Of a stretch of 64,000 nucleotides of DNA, positions 1 through 10,095 are shown piece after piece. Position numbers and translations under genes: made by a program. Numbering within the stretch: position 1 is the stretch's first letter; every line of letters starts with the position of its first letter. A model generated the notes under the pieces. It was not told the origin of the DNA, ran no database searches, and worked only from the letters and a program-made list of their open reading frames with translations. This DNA is from Costus lasius. Its lineage: Eukaryota; Streptophyta; Magnoliopsida; Zingiberales; Costaceae. The DNA is taken from assembly GCA_027563935.2 (NCBI GenBank), contig CM050451.1, positions 28,907,565 to 28,971,564 on the forward strand, in the 5' to 3' direction.

Positions 1-181
1 CCTTTATGTGATTTATGAGATTTGTGATTCGAAGATTTTATGTGTTTGGAGTTTTGAAAATTTTCAGATCGTGTTTTTCTTGAACTCGGTTTTACCTAGC
101 ATTTGATCGATCTTATAAGAAACATCCTATTACTTTTGCGTTTGTGTTATTTGCTTGGGGTTAAGTATGTGGGATGTTACA
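1..181. mobile_element. T1: terminal fragment of an unidentified LTR (possibly chromovirus-type)
   Basis: This AT-rich stretch has no match to the Cop-A leader that begins right after it. It ends in GGGATGTTACA, whose reverse complement TGTAACATCCC is, from general knowledge, a common start of Tekay/Del-type Ty3 LTRs. Comparison with the leaders of A2 and A4 puts the break at about 181/182, within a conserved leader sequence reading GCACGGGTTGG. I infer the edge of an LTR element inserted in the A1 leader. The other end is outside the window, so orientation and target duplication cannot be checked. A deletion junction is the alternative. Confidence 0.4.
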
Positions 182-455
182 GCACGGGTTGGCGATTGGC
201 TGGGACAGCCTACCAGAAATTAGTGCTTGTACTCTCTGTGCATCTTATCTCGCCTGAGCGGGACGCGGAGACCAAGTGTGAAATCTGGATCCCGTCTCAC
301 TAAAAGAGTTCTACTCTTTCGGGCTGTTTTGCTGGATTTTTCAGTTAGATAAAATAGTGAGAAAAAGAATCATTCTTAAGTCCTGATTGATTCTTAACAT
401 TGATACTGACCTTGCTGTTCTTGCATTGTTGTAGATTCCTGCAGCAACGAACACC
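182..455 (+). other. A1 partial 5' leader (Cop-A)
   Basis: Untranslated leader between the primer site and gag, matching the last part of the A2 leader (about 46475-46748) and the reverse complement of the A4 leader (41557-41830). It holds the third of the leader hairpins (CTCGC/GCGGG, near 250-263) and the short stretch just before the ATG at 456. The 5' LTR, the primer-binding site and hairpins 1 and 2 of A1 are not in the window, because the sequence switches to T1 at 181. Confidence 0.75.
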
Positions 456-3400
456 ATGAACTTCAATGTGCGATCCCTACTGGAAAGGGAGAAGTTTGCT
501 GGGCCAAACTTCTCAGACTGGTACGGACACCTTAAGATTGTTCTTAAGGCAGAGAGGAAACTGTATGTCCTCGAGACGGCGATACCGCCTCAACCCGCTC
601 CGAACGCCGCAAGGGCGGTTCGGGAAGCCTATGAAAAGCATGTCAATGATAGCATTGATGTCGCTTGCCTGATGCTAGCGTCTATGATGCCACCGCTGCA
701 GCGTCAGCATGAGGATATGTCTGCTATAGAAATTATAGCAAACCTCAAGATACTATATGCTGCACAGGCGAGGACTGAACGCTACAATTTGACCAAGCTT
801 TTTTTTCAGAGCAAACTGGCTGAAGGGAGTCCAGTAGGAGCTCATGTGCTCAAGATGATTGGGCACAAGGAAGCTCTAGAGAAACTGGGACATACCATCA
901 ATCAGGAGCTTGCTGTAGACATTATTCTGCAGTCTCTCCCGCCTTCTTTCGATCCGTTCATTATTAACTTTAATATGAACAAGATCGACTGTACGCCGGC
1001 AGAGTTGCTGAATATGCTCTTGACTACTGAGGAGACTCTGAAGGGAAAGCCTTCAACCTCTGTCTTAATGGTTCCTTCCAGGAACAAGAAGAAGGGGAAG
1101 AGGGGCAAAACCCCAGTCAAGAACTACAACAACGCGCTGAAACAAAAGGTTAAGCGGTCGAAGGAATACAGATGTTTCCACTGTGGCCAGCTGGGTCACT
1201 GGAAAAAGGACTGTAAAGCGCTCCAAGGAGACAAGAAGGGAAGCATCGCTTCTGGCTCAGGTATTTATGTGACTGAGGTCATGTTTTCTTCTTCTATATC
1301 ATGGGTGTTGGACACTGCATGTGGAGTTCACATTTGTTCAAATGTACAGGAACTCAAGAGAAGAAGACAGGTGGGGCAGCATGAGGTGGACCTACGAGTT
1401 GGAAACGGAGCACGGGTTGCTGCTGTTGCTGTAGGGGAATATTACATCTCATTACCATCTGGACTTGTATTGGAACTAGACAATTGTTATTTTGTTCCGA
1501 GTATAACTAAGAATATTATCTCTATTCCTGCTCTTGTCAGGAAAGGGTTTTCCTTTGAATGCAATATTTCAAAGTGTGTTTTATCTTTTGATAATATTGT
1601 TTATGCTACTGGTTCAATTAACAATGGGTTATTCATGTTGGACATGGAATGTTCTATACAAAATATTGATAATAAGAAAGCCAAGTATGCTGATGATAGC
1701 ACCTTGCTATGGCATAGTCGTTTAGGCCATATTAACAAGAAACGCATTAAGCGGTTGCATGAACATGGACTGCTGGGATCATTCTCCTATGAGGAGATTG
1801 ATACATGCAAAGCTTGTTTAATGGGCAAAATGACGAAGTCACCTTTTCCTAATAAAGGTCAAAGGGCTTCAGGTTTACTTGACTTTATACACAGTGATGT
1901 GTGTGGGCCATTTAGTAAACATGCCAGAGGTGGCTATTCGTACTTCATTACCTTTACTGATGATTACAGTAGATATGGGTATGTCTATTTAATGAGACAT
2001 AAAAGTGAATCTTTTGACAAGTTCAAAGAGTTCAAGAATGAAGTACAGAATCAGCTAGGCCGAAATATCAAGGCACTTCGTTCTGATCGAGGTGGAGAAT
2101 ACTTGAGTCATGCGTTTACTGACTATCTGAAGGAGTGTGGGATTATCTCACAGCTCACTCCGCCAGGAACACCGCAATGGAATGGTGTGTCCGAGAGGAG
2201 AAATAGAATGTTACTTGATATGGTTCGTTCTATGATGAGTCAGGCTACTCTACCTTACTCCTTTTGGGGATTTGCACTGGAAACAGCTGCAAAGGTACTA
2301 AACCGAGTGCCATCCAAGGCAGTTTCAAAGACCCCATATGAGTTATGGTATGGGAAACAGCCGAGCTTGACATTTATCAGGATCTGGGGTTGCGAGGCTT
2401 ATGTCAAAAAGCTCGCCTCTGGGAAACTAGAGAGCAGATCTGACAAATGCATCTTTGTCGGTTACCCTAAGGAAACTAAGGGTTATTATTTCTACGATCC
2501 CAAAGAGAACAAGGTATTTGTTGCTCGGACGGCCATTTTTCTTGAGAAGGAGTTTCTTCTGCAAGAAGCCAGTGGGAGAGAAATAAAACTGGATGAGAAT
2601 CCAGAGGAAGGACAAAGTAGTCAAGCACAGTTGGATGAGCCTGAGCCGGTAGAACAGGTTACTGAACAACCTGAGGCTCAAATATCACGGGAACCGCGAA
2701 GATCGGGAAGGATTCGTCGACAGCCTGAGTGCTATGACGGAGTCTACATCATTGATAATGATGAACCCCTCACTTATGCGGATGCGGTCAGTGGACCAGA
2801 CTCAGCTAGATGGCTTGAAGCTATGCGAGCTGAGATGGACTCCATGTCAGATAACCAAGTTTGGGATTTGGTTGATCCGCCTCCAGGAGTTATCCCTATA
2901 GGCTGTAAATGGATCTTCAAGAAGAAGATTGACATGGATGGTAACGTGGTTACCTATAAAGGCAGGCTAGTTGCGAAAGGTTTCAAACAAATCTACGGGA
3001 TAGATTATGATGAAACTTTCTCACCTGTAGCTATGTTTAAGTCTATTCAGATTCTTTTCGCGATAGCAGCATATTACGATTATGAGATCTGGCAGATGGA
3101 TGTGAAGACTGCTTTCCTTAATGGAAAATTGGATGAGGATGTGTATATGACACAACCTGAAGGTTTCACTAATCCATCTGATCGTCATATGGTATGCAAA
3201 TTAAAGAAGTCCATTTATGGACTTAAACAAGCATCAAGAAGCTGGAATATTCGTTTTGATGAATCAATTAGTGAATTTGGTTTCATCAAGAATGAAGATG
3301 ACCCGTGTGTATATAAGAGGTTTAGTGGGAGCGTAATTACTTTCCTAGTCCTCTACGTCGATGATATCTTAATCATTGGAAATGATATTCCTGAACTGCA

Positions 3401-4337
3401 TGCTGTCAAAGCATGGTTAAGAAAATGTTTCCAGATGAAAGATTTAGGAGAAGCAGCCTATGTATTAGGTGTGAAGATCTACAGGGATAGATCTAAGAGG
3501 CTTCTCGGGCTGTGCCAGAGTACTTACATCGATAAAGTCCTGGAAAGATTTCATTTAGAGAATTCTAAAAGAGGATATCTTCCAGTCAGACATGGTCTGA
3601 ATCTTTCAAAGAGTCAGTGTCCACAAACACAGACTGAGAAAGATGAAATGGACAATACGCCTTATGCTTCGGCTATTGGATCCATTATGTATGCGATGTT
3701 GTGTACTCGCCCAGACGTCGCTTACGGGTTAAGCGTGACCAGTCGATTCCAAAGTAATCCAGGTCAGGCGCACTGGATTGCAGTCAAGAACATCTTGAAA
3801 TATCTGCGGAGGACCAAAGATATGTTCTTGATATATGGTGGTCAGGAAGAACTCAGTATTGAAGGATATACTGACGCTTCATTCCAATCTGACCAGGATG
3901 ATTTCCGATCGCAATCAGGATATGTTTTTAGCTTGAATGGAGGGGCAGTGGTGTGGAAGAGTTTCAAACAGTCCATCGTTGCTGATTCCACAACAGAAGC
4001 CGAGTATGTTGCAGCCTCAGAAGCATCTAAGGAGGCAGTATGGATTCGCAAGTTCGTTAAGGAACTTGGTGTTGTTCCTTCGAGTGCAGATCCTTTGGTT
4101 ATCTTCTGTGATAACACTAGAGCAATCGCACAAGCAAAGGAACCGCGGTCGCACCAGAAGTCCAAGCACATACAGAGACGGTTTCACTTGATCCGGGAGA
4201 TCATTGATCGTGGCGAGATCAAAATCTGCAAGGTTCATACAGATGACAATCTGGCAGACCCGCTTACCAAGCCTCTGGCGCAGCAGAAGCATGAGAAGCA
4301 CTGTAATAATATGGGTTTGAGATTCCTCAACCATTAG
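456..4337 (+). CDS. gag-pol: A1 Gag-Pol polyprotein, Ty1/Copia, uninterrupted (1293 aa)
   Basis: Single-frame Copia polyprotein that would form the particle and copy and integrate the element. Order seen: Gag (UBN2-like) 1-260 with a CCHC zinc knuckle at C240-C253; protease with DTA at 286-288; integrase zinc region H420, H425, C451, C454; integrase core D481, D544, E580 (DD35E); reverse transcriptase with YVDD at 967-970; RNase H D1140, E1181, D1219. Protease-integrase-RT-RNase H order defines Copia; motif style recalls the Tork/Angela group (recall only). The ATG is shared with A2 and A4 after the same leader. Compared with A4 it has G1222R right after the last RNase H Asp (DNTG to DNTR), a G-to-A change that may harm activity. 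With its 5' LTR unseen, mobility is unknown. Confidence 0.95.
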   Translation: MNFNVRSLLEREKFAGPNFSDWYGHLKIVLKAERKLYVLETAIPPQPAPNAARAVREAYEKHVNDSIDVACLMLASMMPPLQRQHEDMSAIEIIANLKILYAAQARTERYNLTKLFFQSKLAEGSPVGAHVLKMIGHKEALEKLGHTINQELAVDIILQSLPPSFDPFIINFNMNKIDCTPAELLNMLLTTEETLKGKPSTSVLMVPSRNKKKGKRGKTPVKNYNNALKQKVKRSKEYRCFHCGQLGHWKKDCKALQGDKKGSIASGSGIYVTEVMFSSSISWVLDTACGVHICSNVQELKRRRQVGQHEVDLRVGNGARVAAVAVGEYYISLPSGLVLELDNCYFVPSITKNIISIPALVRKGFSFECNISKCVLSFDNIVYATGSINNGLFMLDMECSIQNIDNKKAKYADDSTLLWHSRLGHINKKRIKRLHEHGLLGSFSYEEIDTCKACLMGKMTKSPFPNKGQRASGLLDFIHSDVCGPFSKHARGGYSYFITFTDDYSRYGYVYLMRHKSESFDKFKEFKNEVQNQLGRNIKALRSDRGGEYLSHAFTDYLKECGIISQLTPPGTPQWNGVSERRNRMLLDMVRSMMSQATLPYSFWGFALETAAKVLNRVPSKAVSKTPYELWYGKQPSLTFIRIWGCEAYVKKLASGKLESRSDKCIFVGYPKETKGYYFYDPKENKVFVARTAIFLEKEFLLQEASGREIKLDENPEEGQSSQAQLDEPEPVEQVTEQPEAQISREPRRSGRIRRQPECYDGVYIIDNDEPLTYADAVSGPDSARWLEAMRAEMDSMSDNQVWDLVDPPPGVIPIGCKWIFKKKIDMDGNVVTYKGRLVAKGFKQIYGIDYDETFSPVAMFKSIQILFAIAAYYDYEIWQMDVKTAFLNGKLDEDVYMTQPEGFTNPSDRHMVCKLKKSIYGLKQASRSWNIRFDESISEFGFIKNEDDPCVYKRFSGSVITFLVLYVDDILIIGNDIPELHAVKAWLRKCFQMKDLGEAAYVLGVKIYRDRSKRLLGLCQSTYIDKVLERFHLENSKRGYLPVRHGLNLSKSQCPQTQTEKDEMDNTPYASAIGSIMYAMLCTRPDVAYGLSVTSRFQSNPGQAHWIAVKNILKYLRRTKDMFLIYGGQEELSIEGYTDASFQSDQDDFRSQSGYVFSLNGGAVVWKSFKQSIVADSTTEAEYVAASEASKEAVWIRKFVKELGVVPSSADPLVIFCDNTRAIAQAKEPRSHQKSKHIQRRFHLIREIIDRGEIKICKVHTDDNLADPLTKPLAQQKHEKHCNNMGLRFLNH

Positions 4338-4346
4338 ATTAAGTGC

Positions 4347-4356
4347 AAGTGGGAGA
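4347..4356 (+). promoter_or_regulatory. A1 polypurine tract
   Basis: AAGTGGGAGA just upstream of the 3' LTR start TGTTGGGG at 4358; it would prime plus-strand DNA synthesis. The same purine run precedes the 3' LTR of B2, B3 and, on the minus strand, A4. Confidence 0.8.
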
Positions 4357-4357
4357 T

Positions 4358-6034
4358 TGTTGGGGTATGCCCTTAAGGCTAATGTTTGAGGCCTTGGGAT
4401 TGTATCAGTATCATGTATAAACTCTTATGTTTATAAAGGCAATGGTTGTTATTCAGGTTGATATATTATCTGCTGCAATACATATACTTCTGAATAATGT
4501 CTCAATGCTGTTCAGCTAGGCTGACATGCACTTTTGTCCTTAGTCGAGATATCTTGGTGAACATGAGACAGCCTTGATATGATTGAGACTAATATGTATT
4601 CTAATCTTATAGGATGCTTCGAGCATGGAATAAGATGTAGACTCATGGGTACATTGGATGTACTGGACAGACCCTACTAGGATATTCAATTGCTTGTCAC
4701 AATGTGAATAATCCTTGATTGCAACAAGTGGCACATTTCCTCTGACTTGAGATCACTTGTGTTTCTAAATGATGATTGTCATTGTTTTGAGGTAGTTCAA
4801 TATCATTTGAAACATAATGGTTATAGACTATCTTGGATGGTGAGCTTGAGTCATGTTAGGGCACTAGTGATAGATAAAGGATCGCCGTCTCCTTCATTGG
4901 AGTGTGATGTTCTAAAGGGCCCCCTTGGATTAGATGATTGAGAAAGTGTATGGCCATACCCAGGTGACTATGTTCATCTGATCTAATCATGCTCATCATA
5001 TTGGAGTTACAAGCTTGACAGGCTTGTCCAATAAGAACATCCAGTGGCAAAGGAAACATGTATGCCTAGTGAGTTGATTCACACTTGTGCTGTGGTTTGG
5101 GTGTAGTCTTGGAAGACTCTTTCCTTTATATCGGGAGATAGTGATGTGTTGCTAGATACCCCTCGCTGATCGTGATGACGTAAGTTATCGTTACCGACAT
5201 TTAAAGGAAACCCTTAGGGTCGCACAATTTGATGATATGGCTTACTTAAGTCAGATCGTGTGGACTGAATTGTTTAGGTTCAGTTTAAAGGGATTTAATC
5301 TCTGATTGTGAGTGAGATCTGGTCTAATCATGTTTAATTGATTAGGGCTTAAGATCGGTAAGCTTCGATTGAGAGAATGGATGCTAGATCGGTGAGATCA
5401 GGAGCATCGAGAGATCAACGGTCAGATCTTAAGCCTCAGGGGTTTATTGTAATCTGGACTAATGGCTTGGGTTGTTTGGTTTCTTGAACCAAACCGAATT
5501 GAACCAGCTCATTGGATGAGCGCATGGTTCAAATGAACAGGCATTTTGCGATTGGGGTAAGTTGTGGTCGCATGAACGTTGAGACTTTTCTATTTTTAGA
5601 AAGCATGTCTCTAAACGTGACCATGACTCTCACGTTCTGAATGCTCACGCTCTCTTGACGCCTCTTTGGGCTTTTCGACACTCGCATCTCTTGCGTGTGA
5701 AGGTGTGGACGAAAAGAGGAGCTCTCGCCAAGCATAGGATTTCTCATCTCTTCCCTTCCATTCGGTCAGGATACTTGGACGATCCTTGCTAGCACAAGGG
5801 GCGACAAGGAGGAGCCAAGACTCATCTTGTGTGCGTCATCTCTGGAGAAGATCCATTTCGATCTTTGCTTCCAAGACGCCATCTAGAAATGGCATCGGTA
5901 TGATTTCTTCGCTTATATGTAATCATTTTAACGTTGATCGTAAAGCATGCAATAGATCTAGAAACCCTCTTCCGCTGTTTAAATCCCTTACATGTGCCTA
6001 TTAGGGTTTCATCCCCTTGTCTAGGGGACCTTCA
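4358..6034 (+). mobile_element. A1 3' LTR (Cop-A, about 1.68 kb)
   Basis: Begins TGTTGGGG directly after the polypurine tract and ends at ...CCTTCA, where similarity to the other Cop-A LTRs (32250-33931, 51694-53382, A4 LTRs) stops. It carries the palindrome GTATGGCCATAC at 4948-4959 and the GCTAG...GGGTCGCAC block near 5140-5228. Small open frames inside it are not conserved between copies. The target duplication cannot be tested because the 5' LTR is outside the window. Confidence 0.85.
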
Positions 6035-6624
6035 AGTATGACCATATGATGTAGCACAAGTCCCTCCCACCCAAAATTTTTCAATAGATCACGTCCATGA
6101 CGTACATCATGGCCTGCCTATAATGCAAGATCACGACCATGGAAAACTACGGGAGCTTGTAACTTGGAGGCGTGGATAACCCCTAGGGGTTTGGTCTTGT
6201 AACTTATCATTTTTGTTAATTGAAGAAATTAAATTGCATTTTTAGTACGTTAGGGTAACTCATGTCTTGCATTTGCATCTTAATTCACATTCTTGTTTTT
6301 TTCATGTAAACCCTCACTTGTCCAGTTGCTAGAAGCGGGGGAGGTTTCTTGTTCTCTTTTTTTCAGGGCTAAGGTACCAAGCTATTCATTTGATCATGTG
6401 GTTGCCTTGAGTTGTGCTTGAAGAATGATTTGGCTTGTTCAGTTGAGGTTAGCGCAAGTTAATTTTTGTAGAATTGGGTGTCATTTTTCTACATCATTTA
6501 TCTAGTATTGCTCAAATACATATCTTAAAGGATTTTTGCATTGCTTCCTACCAATTTTTCCTCTATATGCATTTTTTACTTCCCTTGTCTTAATACCCTC
6601 TCACGGTTTTATTGCTGCATTATT
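6035..6624. other. Unassigned spacer between A1 and B1
   Basis: About 590 bp with no LTR end, polyprotein similarity, RNA gene or credible reading frame that I can recognise. It is T-rich with pyrimidine runs. This is the only sequence in the window not assigned to a retroelement; it may be an older decayed repeat or the original target DNA of A1 and B1. Confidence 0.5.
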
Positions 6625-8529
6625 TGTTGGTGTATATGCCCTTAGGACCAGATGTTGGTCTATTCTATGCACTATTTGACATTGATATTTTATATATATC
6701 ATTCTGGTATTGCCATTATTATGTTTTGTTTACATCTACGATTGTGTACTTACATAATAATATCCCTGGAGACAGATTATGTCTATGCTCGAACTCTATC
6801 CCCAGTCAAGTACCTGAGTTGATATAGGGATGCCTCTGGTACATGTGAGACAGGTATATGGGCTGGTTATACACAAAGTGCTAACGGAGACATATGGGTA
6901 TATCAGTGGAAGATATACTGGATCGACCCCACTGTGAGGCTCTAACTTGGTGTCACGAGTTAACCTCACAAGTGATAGGAGATGCATTAATCCTTTGACT
7001 TGAGGTCATTGACTCTTCTATATGGTTAGGGACATACTTTGATACAACCTAACACCTCACCGTAGTTGGGAGGTCATAACAGTTGTCATTGAGTATGTCA
7101 CAACCCATATCAGAAGATTAATGGACAGATATAGGATTTGCCCCTTCCTAAAGGAAGCTTGATATCCATGGGGTCCCCCCTATGGTTCTATGACTGAAAG
7201 TGTATGGCCATACCCAGGTGAAAATCTGATTTAGTCATGACCATGAGATTGGGTGAAAGCAAGTGGTGACACACTTGTCCAATCAGATATCAGTTTGGCA
7301 AAAGGACTATAATGCATTTGTACCCTGTTGCGATGATGGGGATGTCGATGTCGATATCCATTCCGAAGACTTGGGTATCAGTGATGCACTGCTAGGTGCC
7401 ACTCACTGCTTGTGATGACCTAAGTTCATCACTGCCAACGTCAGAGGAACCTACAAGGTCACACACCTTGATGCTCGAGTTTTCGTATTGATCGGATCGC
7501 CTTAGGATCGAGTTCTTTCATAACTCGGATCTATTTGGGAGATTTTATCAGCGCTAATGGGCCTGATGAGATGGAAGGAACTTATTAAAGATAAACTTCA
7601 TTTTTAGCATATTGACCAAAACTAAACATGGTTAGCTTCATTTGACCTTGGGTTAAGTTGGATTGGATCTAATGACTTGGTTAACATGCATTATGAAGTT
7701 TGGTCTAGGCCCATTACCCATTGGGGATTTCTGATAAGTTGTCATGAAGAGTTAAATGGGCTTAAGGGGAAGAAACAAAGAGGTAGGCGCATATTGAATC
7801 CTAGTTAGACTAGGATTGGTGCCTATGCCTTAATTGATATATTTCATGTGATTAATTAAATTTGAATTTGAATTAATCATTTGATATTTTAGTGGAGATA
7901 AAATAGGGGCTGGTTATTTAAATTAATTATAGTCCTAATTGGATTAGGACTTGATTAATTAAATTCCTAAAATCATGCTCTAATCTCCTAATCCTTCTCT
8001 TTTACTCAAACTGCCTATAACTCCTATAAAAGAGACCCTAGCCCACCTTTCCACATACACACAATTCTCTTGGAGGCATGGAGAACAAGGAGGGGTGCAA
8101 GATAGGAGCTCTTCTTCCATCAAGGCCGCAAGCACTTTCCTCCACTTTCCATTGGCGTAAGTGAAGCAAGGCTTGGCGGCACCCTTCTCTTCTTCTTCCT
8201 CTTGGCACATCCTCTTCCTTGTGGGTGGTGCAAGAGATCTTGGAAGACTCTCCCTTGGCGTGGATCTTCTTCCCAAGGCTAGCACCGGGTGTGGAAGAAG
8301 AAAACTCAAGCATCGGTTGTGTGTGAGACTGTAGAGGACGAACACTTGGGCGCCTACATCAACATCTCCATCAATCGCTTTAAGGTATTATCTCTTACTC
8401 ACTGTGTTGATCCCCTCACAAGCATCGTTCTTCTAGGTTTTTGGGACTGGCCTATTTCGGGGATTTGCTTCCGCTTGTATCTCTGATGTATGTATGTAAA
8501 ATTATTAAAATCCCCAGGGTTTTCCAACA
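6625..8529 (+). mobile_element. B1 5' LTR (Cop-B, 1.9 kb)
   Basis: Starts TGTTGGTGTATATG and ends TTTCCAACA immediately before a primer-binding site. The first 246 bp match B1's 3' LTR fragment at 26969-27214 with about 13 differences, so the insertion is comparatively old. It contains the GTATGGCCATAC palindrome at 7202-7213, copies of a TCCTA/TAGGA palindrome at about 7795-7960, and a TATA box (TATAAAAG, 8025-8032) that would mark the U3/R promoter. Short open frames around 7980-8486 are non-coding LTR sequence. Confidence 0.85.
8025..8032 (+). promoter_or_regulatory. B1 LTR TATA box
   Basis: TATAAAAG at the position where B2 (TATAAATA) and other Cop-B LTRs also have a TATA element, about 500 bp before the LTR end. 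Confidence 0.6.
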
Positions 8530-8530
8530 G

Positions 8531-8542
8531 TGGTATCCGAGC
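8531..8542 (+). promoter_or_regulatory. B1 primer-binding site
   Basis: TGGTATCCGAGC, one base away from the TGGTATCAGAGC site of B2, A2 and A4 that pairs with initiator-methionine tRNA in plant Copia elements. It lies one base after the LTR. Confidence 0.8.
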
Positions 8543-10095
8543 GACTTGCGAGACTCGAACGGTGTTTATTGCTTTCTTGAGTGCTCATATGTCATATGTA
8601 TTTTTCTTTAAAATTGCACGTGACTCATGGTTTTTCTAAAACTAAGAAAAATTGTAGGTTTCATACTCCTATCCTCTATTCTATTTCTTTTGGATTATCA
8701 AATTTTTGGATTATTTTTCTGATTGATTTAAGATCATAGGCGCATATAGTTTTGTCAAGTAGGACGGACATTGTGTCCTCTGGACTGGCCGGGTCTCTTG
8801 ATCTGACAAAACTACCAGCCAATTTAGTTTATAAAATCATCATGAATCTTAATCTCAAAAATAACCAAAAGATTTGTGATAAGAAGATGAGGAAAAGAAA
8901 CATGTTTTGATGAAAAATTAAAATTCAGATTTTATGTTTTTCATGAGCATATAGAATAGCATAAGATAGGTATCTTGCTTGTGCATTGTGTTGTGGTCAT
9001 AGTCAAGCCCCTTGCATGCCTGTGATGTAGTTGTGTAAGGCCTGCATGCCGCTATTTCTTTTGTTTTGTAAATTTGAATATTAAGGATAGTGGCGGCATT
9101 GGCGCATCCACCTTGCTTGGAGCAACTTGAAGGTGGCGGCATCAAAGAGGGTTTGGCCGAACCTCATGGAGTGCTTCTAGGTTTTCCTAGAGGTGCTTCT
9201 AGGGTTTGAGAGCTATCCCTTGGATAGGAGGACCTTGAAGCCGAGCATGGACAAAGTTCTTATTGATAGCTCGGTTAGGTCTAGTCTTCGGGGCTTGTCA
9301 CCTAGGTCAAGCATTGAACCCTATTGGCATGTATTGGTTCAATGTGTTGATTAGGTTATGACCACATCACTTGTTTATTGCTTTCCATATCTGCTAAAGC
9401 ATGCCTGTGTTATTTTATCTTATTGTTATCACTATAGAATTGTATGCCTGTAATGTTAGACAAAAGATAAAACTAAGAGGATGAGATCTCAAAAACCCTC
9501 AAATAAAATATCAAGTATGAAATAAGCCTTCTAACTCGTAGCCCTCATCAAGCTATCGATCAGTGGTGCTGTGCACTGTTTCCCACCCTCGTGGGACACA
9601 CCCAATTATCTTTAGAAGGTGTGTGGTGATAATGGTTTCCCCAGTCTAGTTTTAACCTGGACATGCCTTCACAAGGAAACTCATTGTCCCTAGGCATAAC
9701 GGTTAGGAATAGACTTGACTAGTTTTTCACATGTGGTGGCCACATGGTGGAACTCTAGAGGCATCGTTAAGAGGTTAGGGTTTCATGCTATATTCAGCCC
9801 TCGCTAGACATGAAATGCCTAGACTGTCTCAATAAGGGGAATTGCCAAGTGCAATCGGCCAACGTGCCTACCTTAAGAAGCATGGGTTACTTTGTGCATC
9901 TCATCCCACCCTCGTGAGACGCGAAACCTCATGTGAAATAAGGATCCCATCCCACTAGGAAATCACAGATTTCTCGATTGACTTTGTGGGTTGTCAATTC
10001 AATTAAAATAGTGGGAGCCATGATCATTTAATGCAAGTCCAGATTAAATGATTCAAAGTAGTACTAATATGTTTTTTCTTGATGTTGTAGATATA
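8543..10095 (+). other. B1 leader (untranslated)
   Basis: About 1.55 kb with no conserved reading frame. It aligns with the B2 (15816-17382) and B3 (29281-30961) leaders and holds the CCCACCCTCGTGGG-type hairpins near 9580 and 9905, the second with a G-to-A mismatch in the stem. Nothing else recognisable. Confidence 0.7.
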
